From JBGTLU01 sp041743935 (GTDB lineage Bacteria > Bacteroidota > Bacteroidia > Sphingobacteriales > Sphingobacteriaceae): DNA of 55,062 nucleotides. Location: positions 1-55,062 of the forward strand of contig JBGTLU010000063.1 of NCBI GenBank assembly GCA_041743935.1, written 5' to 3'. Each line of letters begins with the position of its first letter. Positions within the stretch are counted from its first letter, which is position 1. The position numbers and the translations under genes are program-made. This document shows positions 32,146 to 42,357 of the stretch, piece after piece. The notes under the pieces were generated by a model. The model had not been told where the DNA came from, did not search any database, and saw nothing but the letters and a program-made list of their open reading frames with translations.

Positions 32146-33774
32146 TTAAAACACCTTTACTCCATTCACAAATGTGCTTTTTACTTTCACGTCTCTGGCT
32201 TCGCGTATAGGCACGGTCATGATATCTTTTTCTAGTATTACAAAATCGGCAAACTTACCTGCTTCAATACTGCCTTTTTCTTTTTCCTCAAAATTGGCAA
32301 ACGCAGCCCAAATGGTCATACCGCGGAGCGCATCTGCTCGGCTCATGGCATTATCCATCTGAAAACCTCCTTCGGGAAATAATTTATCATCTTGCCTAGC
32401 AACGGCAGCATAAAATCCCCAAAGTGGATTGATTCCTTCTACCGGAAAATCACTTCCATTAGCAATCAAACCAAATTGTTTAATTAAATCTTGGTAAGCG
32501 TAGGCACCTTTTAAACGCTCAGTTCCTAAACGTTCGCCCGCCCAATACATGTCGCTAGTGGCATGGGTAGTTTGTACAGATGGGATGACACTGTAATCGG
32601 CAAATTTTACAAAATCGGTAGGGCTAATTACTTGTGCGTGCTCAATTCTCCAACGTTTATCATTTTTTCCACCCAAAACTTCTCCATATACATCCAATAC
32701 ATGACGGTTGGCAGAATCGCCAATGCAATGCGTATTCATCTGAAAACCATATTTGTTCAATTCAATGGCTATTTCTTTAAAGTACTTAGGTTCTTGCAAC
32801 AAAAATCCTAAATGCCCCGGTTGGTCGCTGTAATGTTGTAATAAACAAGCACCGCGAGAGCCTAATGCTCCATCGGCATAAATCTTAAAAGAACGAACGT
32901 TTAAATAATCGGTTTTGTAAATTCCGTTTTCGAAATAATGCTTTTTATTTCCTTCGGATGGATTTAGCATGGCATAAATGCGCATTTGCAATAGTTTTCC
33001 TTTGTGCAGTTCGTCTATCAGGTCGATGGTTTCTTTCTCTAAACCTGCATCTACCACCGTAGTTAAGCCTACCTCAAAGCAATTTTCTTGTGCTTTAAGT
33101 AAAGCTGCTTTCTTTTCCTCCACACTTTTTTCTGGAATTTTAGCAGATACCAAATCAATGGCATTATCTATTAAAATACCACTCATTTCTCCGTTTATCA
33201 ACTCAACTAAACCGCCAACCATCTTGGTATTTGCAGTTATTCCGCCAAGCTCCAATGCTTTTGCATTGGCTACGGCAGCATGCCCATCCACCCTAATTAA
33301 TAACACCGGTTTATCCGGAAACAACTCATCCAATGCTTTTCTGGTCGGGAATTTTTTATCGGGCCAAAGATTCTGATCCCATCCCCTACCTAAAATCCAA
33401 TCGGATGGATTTTCTGCTGCATGTTTCACCACCCTATCCACCATTTCATCATAGCTGGCAGCTCCGCCCAAATCCACTTGTTGTAAACCTAATCCATAGC
33501 GATAAAAATGGCAATGACCATCGATAAAGCCGGGGTAAACAAAGGCACCATTTAAGTCTATTTCTTCTTTGGCAGCATATTTCTCGCGTAAATCCAGATA
33601 CTTTCCAACGGCTATGAATTTACCGTCTTTCACTACAAAAGCTTCTGCAGTTTCGAAGTTTTCATTTACGGTATAAACCGTTCCGTTGTAATACAGGGCA
33701 TCTACTTTATTATTGCTACAAGCAAATAAAGCGGGTATACATACCAATAAAAGTAATTTCTTTAGTGATTTCAT
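32146..33774 (-). CDS. Lipoprotein amidohydrolase (YtcJ-like, Amidohydro_3)
   Basis: The 542-residue precursor begins MKSLKKLLLLVCIPALFACS, a lipoprotein signal; this fixes the start at 33774 rather than the frame opening at 33843. The enzyme has AFVYPGFIDGHCHFYRYGLG (metal-binding HxH), GWDQNLWP, the central MNTHCIGDSANRHVLD and RIEHAQVI, and the final ANGSDFPVEGINPLWGFYAA with the catalytic aspartate. Members hydrolyse amide bonds of unspecified small molecules. Located at the envelope, probably periplasm-facing. Divergent from the PhoD gene. Confidence 0.92.
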   Translation of the reverse strand: MKSLKKLLLLVCIPALFACSNNKVDALYYNGTVYTVNENFETAEAFVVKDGKFIAVGKYLDLREKYAAKEEIDLNGAFVYPGFIDGHCHFYRYGLGLQQVDLGGAASYDEMVDRVVKHAAENPSDWILGRGWDQNLWPDKKFPTRKALDELFPDKPVLLIRVDGHAAVANAKALELGGITANTKMVGGLVELINGEMSGILIDNAIDLVSAKIPEKSVEEKKAALLKAQENCFEVGLTTVVDAGLEKETIDLIDELHKGKLLQMRIYAMLNPSEGNKKHYFENGIYKTDYLNVRSFKIYADGALGSRGACLLQHYSDQPGHLGFLLQEPKYFKEIAIELNKYGFQMNTHCIGDSANRHVLDVYGEVLGGKNDKRWRIEHAQVISPTDFVKFADYSVIPSVQTTHATSDMYWAGERLGTERLKGAYAYQDLIKQFGLIANGSDFPVEGINPLWGFYAAVARQDDKLFPEGGFQMDNAMSRADALRGMTIWAAFANFEEKEKGSIEAGKFADFVILEKDIMTVPIREARDVKVKSTFVNGVKVF

Positions 33775-33913
33775 GTTGGTTAAAAATAAGTATGCAATAT
33801 AGTTTTTTGATGGGATATGAAGTATGAATGAACGAAAAAGCATATTTTACATTAAGTTAACAAGATTTTTGAGAGTAAATACTACTTTTATTGTTCCTAA
33901 AAATTCAAGAATT

Positions 33914-35254
33914 ATGAGATTAAATGTAGTTGCAACTTACTTAATTGCCTTTTTATTAGTACTTGGGCAGACGGCTCATGCACAAAAAACCTTATTACAA
34001 TCCGGACCCATGGTTGGATACAGTGATATGAAAGAAGTGAAACTATGGGCTCAAACCACCGAACCTGCCTTGGTAGAAATTGTGTATTGGGATAAAACAA
34101 AACCAGCTATCCGATACAAAACCGATGCAGTGAGAACTCAAAAAGCAGATGGCTTTACCGCACACCTAATTGCGGATAAAGTAGAACCCGGCATACGCTA
34201 TGCCTACGAGTTGCTTATAAACGGCAAAAAAGTAGACAGACCATATCCCCTCGAATTTCAAAGCCAAACATTATGGCAATACCGCTCCGATCCTCCTGAT
34301 TTTAAAATTGCCATGGGCAGTTGCTATTTTGATGTGCAAACCGAATACGACCGTCCCGGTAACCCTTACGGTGGCGAAATGCACATTTTTACCAGTATTT
34401 TTAATAAAAAACCCGATTTAATGCTTTGGTTGGGCGATAATTTTTACTACCGCGAACCCGATTGGTATACTACCACTGGCATTAATCAACGGAATACAAA
34501 TGCACGTTCTTTACCTGAGCTACAACCATTATTAGGTTCTATAAGCCAGTATGCCATTTGGGACGACCACGATTATGGCCCTAACGATTCCGACCGTTCT
34601 TTTATTCATAAAGATAAAACCCGCAAAGCCTTTATGGATTTTTGGGCTAACCCTAGCTATGGTTTAGATAACGAAGGCATCACCTCCTTTTTCCAATGGA
34701 ACGACATGCATTTCTTTTTGTTGGATAACCGTTGGTTCCGTACCCCAAACAGAAGAACTACCGGCGAGCGCCACATTATAGGCAGCAAACAATTTGAATG
34801 GTTGGTAGATGCATTAAAATCCAGTTCTGCTCCATTTAAATTTGTATGCATTGGTGGGCAGTTTGTAAACTCAGAGCCTGTTTTTGAGAACATGGCTACT
34901 TTTGGCGCAGAGCGCGATGCTTTGATTGCTGCCCTCACAGCCGAAAATATTTCGGGATTAGTATTCCTTTCCGGCGATAGGCACCATACCGAACTTAGTG
35001 TAATGACCTTAACCAACGGCAAAAAAGTAGTAGATTTTACTTCTTCACCGCTTACTTCAGGTGCTGCAACGGGGGTTTCTACCAGAGAAAATAATCGATT
35101 TAGAGTACCCGGAACTTTGGTAGAAGGCAAACGTAACTTTGGGATGATTGAAGTAACCGGCAAACGCACCGAGCGGGTATTGAAATTCATAACCTACGAT
35201 TCTGACGGCAACGAACTCTGGAGCAAAACCTATGATGGGAATGAGTTGAAGTAA
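33914..35254 (+). CDS. Secreted PhoD-type alkaline phosphatase/phosphodiesterase
   Basis: The 446-residue precursor has a signal peptide (VVATYLIAFLLVLGQTAHAQ) that sets the start at 33914; the frame opens earlier at 33824 with no plausible N terminus. The catalytic core shows MLWLGDNFYYREPDWY, YAIWDDHDYGPNDSDRSF and LVFLSGDRHHTELS, the metal-binding set of PhoD-like metallophosphatases. An N-terminal Fn3-like domain (about 25-120) precedes it. The enzyme releases phosphate from phosphodiesters in the periplasm, possibly for phosphate scavenging. Divergent promoters with the amidohydrolase gene are likely in the 139-bp gap. Confidence 0.9.
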   Translation: MRLNVVATYLIAFLLVLGQTAHAQKTLLQSGPMVGYSDMKEVKLWAQTTEPALVEIVYWDKTKPAIRYKTDAVRTQKADGFTAHLIADKVEPGIRYAYELLINGKKVDRPYPLEFQSQTLWQYRSDPPDFKIAMGSCYFDVQTEYDRPGNPYGGEMHIFTSIFNKKPDLMLWLGDNFYYREPDWYTTTGINQRNTNARSLPELQPLLGSISQYAIWDDHDYGPNDSDRSFIHKDKTRKAFMDFWANPSYGLDNEGITSFFQWNDMHFFLLDNRWFRTPNRRTTGERHIIGSKQFEWLVDALKSSSAPFKFVCIGGQFVNSEPVFENMATFGAERDALIAALTAENISGLVFLSGDRHHTELSVMTLTNGKKVVDFTSSPLTSGAATGVSTRENNRFRVPGTLVEGKRNFGMIEVTGKRTERVLKFITYDSDGNELWSKTYDGNELK

Positions 35255-35338
35255 ATAGAAATTTAATGCATCAAATAGTTTTTTTAATAAACAGTTTGGC
35301 AATCTGATTGATATATGCGAATCAATTAAATAATAAGC

Positions 35339-35944
35339 ATGATAAAGCTAGGTATATTTCTTTTTATTTTAATGGGATTTACATTTCATGTAAAAGCAAA
35401 TAATGAATGTGATAAAAAATATCAAACGGATATAAAAGAAATATTAATTACTGATTCAATTTTATTGGAACAACTAATTTTTTATATCAATGAACGAAAC
35501 AATGATACATCTCTTTTTTCAACAGGTAGAGGTTATGTTACAATATTTATGAAAGGATCGTCGAGTTTAGATGGGAAAAAGGTAAGGCGGTCTTATAGTA
35601 TAAATGTCAATTATCATTCATTCGATAATTTAAAAAATGACTTTATCTTTCCAAATTATTATACGAAAATACAGGATAGAATTGTAATAATTTATGACTC
35701 AAGTTTTAGGGAAACTTTTTGTTTAGAGTTTACTTCCAATACTAAAAAGAATTTTCAAAGAATTGTTGAACCATTTCTTCCACCCTTTTCAGAGAAAAGA
35801 TTTAAAATAAGGGATAAAAATGGTAAAATAGTAAAAGGACCTAAATTTAGGCCTGATGATAGTTTTCAATTACACGGAAGTAGAACATTATATATTTTTG
35901 AAGATGACGATATTGAACCAATTATAATTAAAAATCATTATTAG
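35339..35944 (+). CDS. Hypothetical secreted protein
   Basis: The 201-residue precursor has a signal peptide (GIFLFILMGFTFHVKAN). The mature part has polar strands (RGYVTIFMKGSSSL, VRRSYSINVNYHSF, DRIVIIYDSSFRETFCLEF) and a charged C terminus with FRPDDSFQLHGSRTLYIFED. No domain is recognised. It is clearly more AT-rich than the phosphatase and fumC genes on either side, consistent with recent acquisition. A hairpin terminator follows. Confidence 0.65.
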   Translation: MIKLGIFLFILMGFTFHVKANNECDKKYQTDIKEILITDSILLEQLIFYINERNNDTSLFSTGRGYVTIFMKGSSSLDGKKVRRSYSINVNYHSFDNLKNDFIFPNYYTKIQDRIVIIYDSSFRETFCLEFTSNTKKNFQRIVEPFLPPFSEKRFKIRDKNGKIVKGPKFRPDDSFQLHGSRTLYIFEDDDIEPIIIKNHY

Positions 35945-35973
35945 TCTATTTAGTAGACCTTACTTTATATATC

Positions 35974-36006
35974 AGAGGCAGGAATTAATTCCTGCCTCTT
36001 TTTTTT
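35974..36006 (+). terminator. Hairpin terminator
   Basis: agaggcaggaat and its perfect complement enclose TA, followed by a run of Ts. It ends the transcript of 35339-35944. The next promoter box begins at its last T (36006). Confidence 0.85.
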
Positions 36007-36013
36007 ACCTTTG
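36006..36013 (+). promoter_or_regulatory. Promoter -7 box TACCTTTG for fumC
   Basis: This is a full match to TAnnTTTG, 26 bp before the fumC ATG and directly after the preceding terminator. Confidence 0.55.
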
Positions 36014-36039
36014 CTATTCATCCACAAAAAAAATCTGCA

Positions 36040-37434
36040 ATGGAATTCCGCATAGAAAAAGATACCATGGGCAAGGTAAACGTACCTGCCGATAAATACT
36101 GGGGCGCACAAACCCAGCGCTCTATTGAAAACTTTAACATTGCCCGCGATACCAATAAAATGCCCATCGAAATTATACGGGCATTTGCTATCCTGAAAAA
36201 AGCAGCAGCACTAACCAATTTTGAAGCAGGTGTGTTGAGCAAAGAAAAAGCAGATTTAATTGCAGCTGCTTGCGATGAGATTTTAGCCGGAAAACTGGAT
36301 GACCAATTCCCATTAGTGGTTTGGCAAACTGGCTCGGGCACACAAAGCAACATGAACGCCAATGAGGTAATTGCTTACCGGGCTCACGTAATAAATGGAG
36401 GTAAACTAACCGACGAAGAAAAAGCAGTTCACCCGAACGACGATGTAAATAAATCGCAATCTAGTAACGATACTTTCCCAACGGCCATGCACATTGCCGC
36501 CTATAAAATGTTAGTAGACGTTACCATTCCAGGTATCAAGCAATTGCGCGATACCTTAGCTAAAAAATCGGCAGAATACATGGGCGTGGTAAAAATTGGC
36601 AGAACCCATTTAATGGATGCCACTCCGCTTACCCTTGGGCAAGAACTTTCGGGTTATGTTTCGCAATTAAATCATGGATTAAAAGCGATAGATAACACCT
36701 TGGCACATTTATCCGAATTGGCATTGGGCGGTACCGCCGTTGGTACCGGCATCAATACACCAAAGGGCTACTCAGAAAATGTAGCTAAACATATTGCCAA
36801 ACTGAGCGGCTTGCCTTTCATCACCGCCGAAAATAAATTTGAAGCATTAGCTGCCCACGATGCTATTGTGGAGGCACATGGTGCGCTTAAAACGGTAGCA
36901 GTTAGTTTAATGAAAATTGCCAACGATATTCGCTTACTGGCCTCGGGTCCACGTTGTGGCATTGGCGAATTATACATTCCGGATAATGAACCTGGATCGT
37001 CTATCATGCCGGGCAAGGTAAATCCAACCCAAAGTGAGGCACTAACCATGGTTGCTGCCCAAGTTTTAGGGAACGATGTTGCCATCAACATTGGTGGGGC
37101 AACTGGGCATTTTGAATTAAATGTTTTTAAGCCGATGATGATTTACAACTTCCTACACTCGGCAAAATTAATTGGCGAAGCTTGTGTTTCGTTCGATGTA
37201 AAATGTGCGCAAGGAATTGCTCCTTTACACGATAACATCCAAAAAAATCTGGAAAATTCCCTGATGTTGGTAACGGCATTAAACACCAAAATTGGATATT
37301 ATAAAGCGGCAGAAATTGCCCAAACGGCACATAAACAAGGAAAAACCTTAAAACAAGTTGCTGTTAAACTTGGCTACACCACGCCCCAAGAATTTGATGC
37401 TTGGGTGCGACCAGAAGATATGGTAGGTAATTGA
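36040..37434 (+). CDS. fumC: Class II fumarate hydratase
   Basis: FumC interconverts fumarate and malate in the citric acid cycle without an iron-sulfur cluster. The 464-residue protein has TGSGTQSNMNANEV (about 98-111), SSNDTFPTAMH, IGRTHLMDATP with the catalytic histidine (about 190), and the signature GSSIMPGKVNP (319-329) whose serines act as catalytic base. The length and motif spacing are typical. It starts after its own promoter box. Confidence 0.96.
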   Translation: MEFRIEKDTMGKVNVPADKYWGAQTQRSIENFNIARDTNKMPIEIIRAFAILKKAAALTNFEAGVLSKEKADLIAAACDEILAGKLDDQFPLVVWQTGSGTQSNMNANEVIAYRAHVINGGKLTDEEKAVHPNDDVNKSQSSNDTFPTAMHIAAYKMLVDVTIPGIKQLRDTLAKKSAEYMGVVKIGRTHLMDATPLTLGQELSGYVSQLNHGLKAIDNTLAHLSELALGGTAVGTGINTPKGYSENVAKHIAKLSGLPFITAENKFEALAAHDAIVEAHGALKTVAVSLMKIANDIRLLASGPRCGIGELYIPDNEPGSSIMPGKVNPTQSEALTMVAAQVLGNDVAINIGGATGHFELNVFKPMMIYNFLHSAKLIGEACVSFDVKCAQGIAPLHDNIQKNLENSLMLVTALNTKIGYYKAAEIAQTAHKQGKTLKQVAVKLGYTTPQEFDAWVRPEDMVGN

Positions 37435-37509
37435 ATAATTTGAAAATCAATATTCAAAAATTAAAGCTCAATAACGCATTAACTAATTTGCATACCTAAC
37501 TATTAGAAT

Positions 37510-38868
37510 TTGAAACCTAGCATACCAAAAGGAACCAGAGATTTTTCGCCGGTAGAAGTAGCGAGAAGAAACTATATTTTCGACACCATCCGTACGGTAT
37601 TCCGTAAATTCGGATATCAACCCATCGAAACGCCAACGATGGAAAACCTGAGTACCCTCACCGGAAAATACGGGGATGAAGGCGATAAGCTTATATTTAA
37701 AGTATTAAATTCTGGTGATTTTCTGAAGGATGTAAACCTATCTGATCCAACAAATAACTCACAAAACATTACCAAATATATTTCCGAAAAAGCCCTTCGC
37801 TACGACCTAACCGTGCCTTTTGCACGCTATGTAGTAATGCATCAAAACGATATAACCCTACCGTTTAAACGTTACCAAATACAACCCGTTTGGCGTGCCG
37901 ATAGACCTCAGAGAGGACGTTACCGAGAGTTCTACCAATGCGATGCCGATGTAGTTGGCTCTGATTCTTTATTAAATGAAGCAGAATTTGTATGTATATA
38001 CGATGAGGCACTCAGTAATTTAGGACTGAAAGATTTCGTCATCCAATTAAATAATCGAAAAATATTGGCAGGCATTGCCGAAACCTTGGGCAAACCACAA
38101 TTGATGATGGACATGACCATCGCCATAGATAAATTAGATAAAATAGGCTTAGAAGGTGTAAATAAAGAACTTTTAGAAAGAGGTTTTAGTAATTCTGATG
38201 TAGAAATATTAGCACCTATTATACATTTGAGTGGAAGTAATTTGCAAAAATTAGCCGCACTCAAAAAAGTGATGAGCAAATCAGAAATTGGGTTAAAAGG
38301 AATAGAAGAAATAGAAAAAGTACTAGAATACCTACATGTTTTCCAATTAAAAAATGCAAAAGTAGAAATCAATATCACCTTGGCTCGCGGATTAAATTAT
38401 TATACAGGAGCAATCTTCGAAGTAAAAACCAACGAAGTAGCCATGGGAAGTATAGGTGGCGGTGGCCGTTACGATGACCTAACCGGAATGTTCGGACTAA
38501 AAGGGCTTACCGGAGTAGGAATTTCTTTTGGGGCAGATCGGATTTATGATGTGCTTAATGAGTTGCAACTTTTCCCGAACAACACAACTCAAAGTACCAA
38601 AGTTTTGATTACTAATTTTGATGCCAATGCAGAGAAGTTTGCATTACCAATTTTACAATCTATCCGCAATGCCGGCATCAGCGCCGAGTTGTACCCAACA
38701 TCTGCCAAAATTCAAAAACAATTAAAGTATGCCAACGATAAAAACATCCCATTGGTAATTCTAATTGGCGAGGAGGAAATGAAATCGGGAGAGTTGACGT
38801 TAAAATACATGGAAACCGGAGAGCAGGAGAAAGTATCTACCAAAAACCTATTAAGAAAATTATCCTAA
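37510..38868 (+). CDS. hisS: Histidyl-tRNA synthetase (TTG start)
   Basis: The 452-residue class II synthetase charges tRNA-His. It shows the family start PSIPKGTRDFSP, motif 2 FKRYQIQPVWRADRPQRGRY, the histidine-specific LARGLNYYTGAIFEV, motif 3 SIGGGGRYDDLTGMFG, and the anticodon-binding C-terminal domain. The only in-frame codon at the expected place is TTG at 37510; the next ATG lies well inside the conserved region. It is 75 bp from fumC and is followed by hutH after 30 bp, so hisS and hutH may be cotranscribed. Confidence 0.95.
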   Translation: MKPSIPKGTRDFSPVEVARRNYIFDTIRTVFRKFGYQPIETPTMENLSTLTGKYGDEGDKLIFKVLNSGDFLKDVNLSDPTNNSQNITKYISEKALRYDLTVPFARYVVMHQNDITLPFKRYQIQPVWRADRPQRGRYREFYQCDADVVGSDSLLNEAEFVCIYDEALSNLGLKDFVIQLNNRKILAGIAETLGKPQLMMDMTIAIDKLDKIGLEGVNKELLERGFSNSDVEILAPIIHLSGSNLQKLAALKKVMSKSEIGLKGIEEIEKVLEYLHVFQLKNAKVEINITLARGLNYYTGAIFEVKTNEVAMGSIGGGGRYDDLTGMFGLKGLTGVGISFGADRIYDVLNELQLFPNNTTQSTKVLITNFDANAEKFALPILQSIRNAGISAELYPTSAKIQKQLKYANDKNIPLVILIGEEEMKSGELTLKYMETGEQEKVSTKNLLRKLS

Positions 38869-38898
38869 ACCAAATTAAGCGCAAAGAAGGAGGAAACT

Positions 38899-40389
38899 AT
38901 GTACAAACACGAGATAAGCGCAAATCCAATCACGCTCGAAGACATTAGCAAAATTTTGGAGCGAAAAACTGTATTGGAATTATCCAACGAAACGGTAAAT
39001 AAAATAACCGCTTGCAGAAATTATTTAGATGCTAAAATAAGTAGCAGTACCGACCCAATTTATGGAATAAATACCGGTTTTGGTTATTTACAACATGTAA
39101 AAATAGCTCCTGAAAATTTAGAACAATTACAGAAAAATCTGGTGATGTCACATGCTTGCGGTGTTGGAGATGAAGTGCCAGAAGAAATTGTGAAAATAAT
39201 GCTGTTTCTGAAAATTCAGTCGCTTTCTTATGGACATTCGGGAGTTCATTTAGAAACCGTTCAAAGATTAATCGACTTTTTTAATTACGATATTTTGCCG
39301 GTGGTGTATACCAAAGGTTCTTTGGGCGCATCCGGAGATTTGGCTCCCCTTGCACATCTTTCTTTACCTCTACTTGGATTGGGAGAAGTTCATTTTGAAG
39401 GCAGAAAATTACCAGCAGCTGAGGTTTTGTCCATTTTCGGAATGGAACCCCTTCATCTTAAATCTAAAGAAGGTTTAGCGCTATTGAACGGCACCCAGTT
39501 CATGAGTGCTTATGGCGTTTGGTGTTTGTTAAAAGCTAAGCAATTTTCGGTAGCGGCAGATGTTGCTTCGGCAATAAGTATGGATGCATTCTTATGCAAA
39601 ACCGAGCCATTTTTAGAAGCCATCCACCAAATAAGACCTCACTTAGGTCAGTTATCTACCGCAAAATATTTGGTAGCATTATTACAAAATAGTCCACTTG
39701 CCAATGCTACTAAAAACCAAGTACAAGACCCCTATTCTTTTCGTTGTATCCCACAGGTACATGGTGCCAGTAAAGATGCCATTGTCTATGCTGAGAAAGT
39801 ATTCATTACCGAAATAAATTCCGTAACCGATAATCCCAATATTTTCGCCGAGCAAGATTTAATTGTATCGGGCGGTAATTTTCATGGACAACCATTGGCT
39901 TTAGCACTCGATTTTTTAGCCATAGCATTAGCCGAGTTGGGTAATATATCGGAGCGCCGTACCTATCAATTAATCTCCGGAAGCAGAGATTTACCCGCAT
40001 TTTTAGTCGCAAATCCTGGGTTAAATTCCGGATTAATGATTCCGCAATACACCGCTGCATCTTTGGTAAGCGAAAACAAACAATTGTGTACCCCTGCTTC
40101 GGTAGATTCCATTACTTCTTCCAACGGACAAGAAGATCATGTGAGTATGGGGGCAAATGGCGCCATAAAAACATGGCGAGTGGTAAATAATGTAAATGCA
40201 ATCCTAGCCATTGAGTGGATTACGGCAACACAAGCCCTAGAATTCAGAAGACCATCGGCAACATCCCCAGTTTTAGAAAAATACGTTGCTGCATTCCGAA
40301 ATCAGGTTTCATTTATTTCGGAGGATAGAAATCTTTCTATCGACATAAAAAATGCTAGCGCCTTTGTGTGTAATTATTTCTTTGATTAA
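38899..40389 (+). CDS. hutH: Histidine ammonia-lyase
   Basis: HutH removes ammonia from histidine to give urocanate, first step of histidine breakdown. The 496-residue protein has the segment SLGASGDLAPLAHLSLPLLG, whose ASG (144-146) forms the MIO electrophile. It also has the tyrosine region YGINTGFGYL and the active-site QDPYSFRC and SSNGQEDHVSMG. No other hut genes are adjacent. Its position right after hisS is unusual for a catabolic gene; a role in making an aromatic acid instead is possible, since tyrosine-specific relatives share these motifs. Confidence 0.9.
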   Translation: MYKHEISANPITLEDISKILERKTVLELSNETVNKITACRNYLDAKISSSTDPIYGINTGFGYLQHVKIAPENLEQLQKNLVMSHACGVGDEVPEEIVKIMLFLKIQSLSYGHSGVHLETVQRLIDFFNYDILPVVYTKGSLGASGDLAPLAHLSLPLLGLGEVHFEGRKLPAAEVLSIFGMEPLHLKSKEGLALLNGTQFMSAYGVWCLLKAKQFSVAADVASAISMDAFLCKTEPFLEAIHQIRPHLGQLSTAKYLVALLQNSPLANATKNQVQDPYSFRCIPQVHGASKDAIVYAEKVFITEINSVTDNPNIFAEQDLIVSGGNFHGQPLALALDFLAIALAELGNISERRTYQLISGSRDLPAFLVANPGLNSGLMIPQYTAASLVSENKQLCTPASVDSITSSNGQEDHVSMGANGAIKTWRVVNNVNAILAIEWITATQALEFRRPSATSPVLEKYVAAFRNQVSFISEDRNLSIDIKNASAFVCNYFFD

Positions 40390-40509
40390 GGTTCGATTTT
40401 GTTTTTAAGGTAGGTATTTCCTTTTAATCAAGTATTTATCCGTCTTTCTGCTAATCTTAGCATCCGAACCAATTTAGGCAAAAGGGGTAAATAATCCGTT
40501 TTAAAAGCC

Positions 40510-40517
40510 TACCTTTG
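40510..40517 (+). promoter_or_regulatory. Promoter -7 box TACCTTTG for typA
   Basis: This is a full match to TAnnTTTG, 27 bp before the ATG at 40545. It overlaps the alternative TTG start at 40515, which argues against that start. Confidence 0.55.
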
Positions 40518-40544
40518 CAGCCAATTCAGAATATCCATTTTTAC

Positions 40545-42350
40545 ATGCAAAAAATTAGAAATATTGCCATCATTGCCCACGTCGATCATGGGAAAACAAC
40601 CTTGGTTGATAAGATTTTACACCAAACAAATCTGTTTAGAGATAACGAAACCAAAGGAGAGTTAATTTTAGATAATAACGATTTGGAACGGGAACGTGGC
40701 ATCACCATCGTATCTAAAAACGTATCGGTGAATTATAAGGGAATCAAAATAAACATCATTGATACTCCCGGTCACGCAGATTTTGGTGGCGAAGTAGAAC
40801 GTGTGTTAAAAATGGCAGATGGGGTATTGTTGTTGGTAGATGCTTTTGAAGGCCCAATGCCTCAAACTCGTTTTGTAACACAAAAAGCTTTGGCTTTAGG
40901 ACTCAAACCGATAGTAGTGGTTAATAAAGTTGATAAAGAAAATTGCCGCCCGGATGAAGTAAACGAAGCAGTTTTTGAACTCTTTTTTAACCTAGAAGCA
41001 ACCGAAGAACAATTAGATTTTCCGACCCTATACGGCTCATCTAAAAACGGTTGGATGAACAATGATTGGAAAACAGAAACAGATAATATTACCCCATTGT
41101 TGGATGCAATTTTGGAACACATTCCGGCTGCACCAATTAACGATGGTACTTTGCAAATGCAAATTACCTCTCTAGATTATTCTTCTTTTGTTGGTCGTAT
41201 TGCCATTGGAAGAGTAGCTCGTGGAACGGTTAAAGAAAACATGCCGGTTTCTTTAGTAAAGAAAGATGGTAAAGTTGTAAAAAGCAGAATCAAAGAACTT
41301 TTTACTTTCGAAGGATTAGGAAAAATAAGAGTACAAGAAGTTAGTGCCGGAGATATTTGTGCCATTGTTGGAATTGATGGATTTGAAATTGGAGATACCA
41401 TTGCAGATTTCGAAAATCCGGAAGCATTGGCTACTATCAAAATTGACGAGCCAACCATGAACATGTTATTTACCATTAATAATTCCCCGTTTTTTGGTAA
41501 AGAAGGCAAGTTTGTAACCTCTCGCCACCTTAGAGACAGATTGTTCCGCGAAATGGAAAAAAACTTGGCTTTAAAAGTAGAAGAAACCGAATCTCCGGAT
41601 GCTTATTTAGTATACGGAAGAGGTATTCTCCACTTAGCTATTTTAATAGAAACCATGCGCCGCGAGGGATACGAGTTACAAGTAGGGCAACCTCAAGTAA
41701 TTATCAAAGAAATTGATGGGCAAAAATGTGAACCAATAGAGACTTTGATTGTGGATGTTCCTGCAGAATCTGCCGGTAAAGTAATTGAGTTGGTAACCCA
41801 ACGTAAAGGAGATCTGCTTATCATGGAGCCAAAAGGAGATTTGCAACATTTAGAATTCGAAATTCCGGCCCGTGGTATTATTGGTTTAAGAAATAACGTA
41901 CTTACTGCAACTGCAGGAGAAGCCATAATGGCGCACCGTTTTAAGGCGTATGAGCCTTGGAAAGGAACAATTCCTGGCCGTATTAATGGTGTGTTAATTT
42001 CTATGGATAAAGGGATGGCAACAGCTTATCGTATTGATAAATTACAGGATAGAGGTAAATTTTTTATTAATCCCGGAGAAGAAGTTTACGAGGGGATGGT
42101 TATAGGCGAAAATACACGCGAAGGGGATTTAGTAGTGAATATTACAGAAGGTAAACAGCTTACCAATTTCCGTACTACCAGTAAAGACGATGCAACACGT
42201 ATTGCACCAGCTACTAAATTTTCATTAGAAGAGTGTATGGAATACATACAAGGTGATGAATACGTAGAATTAACTCCTGCCAGTATGCGATTACGTAAAA
42301 TATATTTAAACGAAAATGACCGCAAGCGATTTGCAAGTAAATTCGTTTAA
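40545..42350 (+). CDS. typA: Ribosome-associated GTPase TypA/BipA
   Basis: TypA is an EF-G-related GTPase that binds ribosomes and helps assembly and adaptation to cold or stress. The 601-residue protein has G1 AHVDHGKT (11-18), the switch ERERGITIVSKNVSV, G3 DTPGHADFGGEV, G4 NKVDKENC, and the BipA-specific C-terminal FRTTSKDDATRIAPATKFSL with the end RLRKIYLNENDRKR. Start 40545 gives MQKIRNIAIIAHVDHGK. Monocistronic, before the polysaccharide cluster. Confidence 0.96.
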   Translation: MQKIRNIAIIAHVDHGKTTLVDKILHQTNLFRDNETKGELILDNNDLERERGITIVSKNVSVNYKGIKINIIDTPGHADFGGEVERVLKMADGVLLLVDAFEGPMPQTRFVTQKALALGLKPIVVVNKVDKENCRPDEVNEAVFELFFNLEATEEQLDFPTLYGSSKNGWMNNDWKTETDNITPLLDAILEHIPAAPINDGTLQMQITSLDYSSFVGRIAIGRVARGTVKENMPVSLVKKDGKVVKSRIKELFTFEGLGKIRVQEVSAGDICAIVGIDGFEIGDTIADFENPEALATIKIDEPTMNMLFTINNSPFFGKEGKFVTSRHLRDRLFREMEKNLALKVEETESPDAYLVYGRGILHLAILIETMRREGYELQVGQPQVIIKEIDGQKCEPIETLIVDVPAESAGKVIELVTQRKGDLLIMEPKGDLQHLEFEIPARGIIGLRNNVLTATAGEAIMAHRFKAYEPWKGTIPGRINGVLISMDKGMATAYRIDKLQDRGKFFINPGEEVYEGMVIGENTREGDLVVNITEGKQLTNFRTTSKDDATRIAPATKFSLEECMEYIQGDEYVELTPASMRLRKIYLNENDRKRFASKFV

Positions 42351-42357
42351 TTAAGCA

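Noticed and set aside
38899..40389. Tyrosine ammonia-lyase or aminomutase instead of HutH
   Set aside because: Sequence motifs alone do not exclude it, but the overall pattern and length fit HutH best; kept as an alternative in the entry.
40515..40544. TTG start upstream of typA
   Set aside because: The codon is part of the -7 promoter box TACCTTTG, and the added residues do not resemble the family start.
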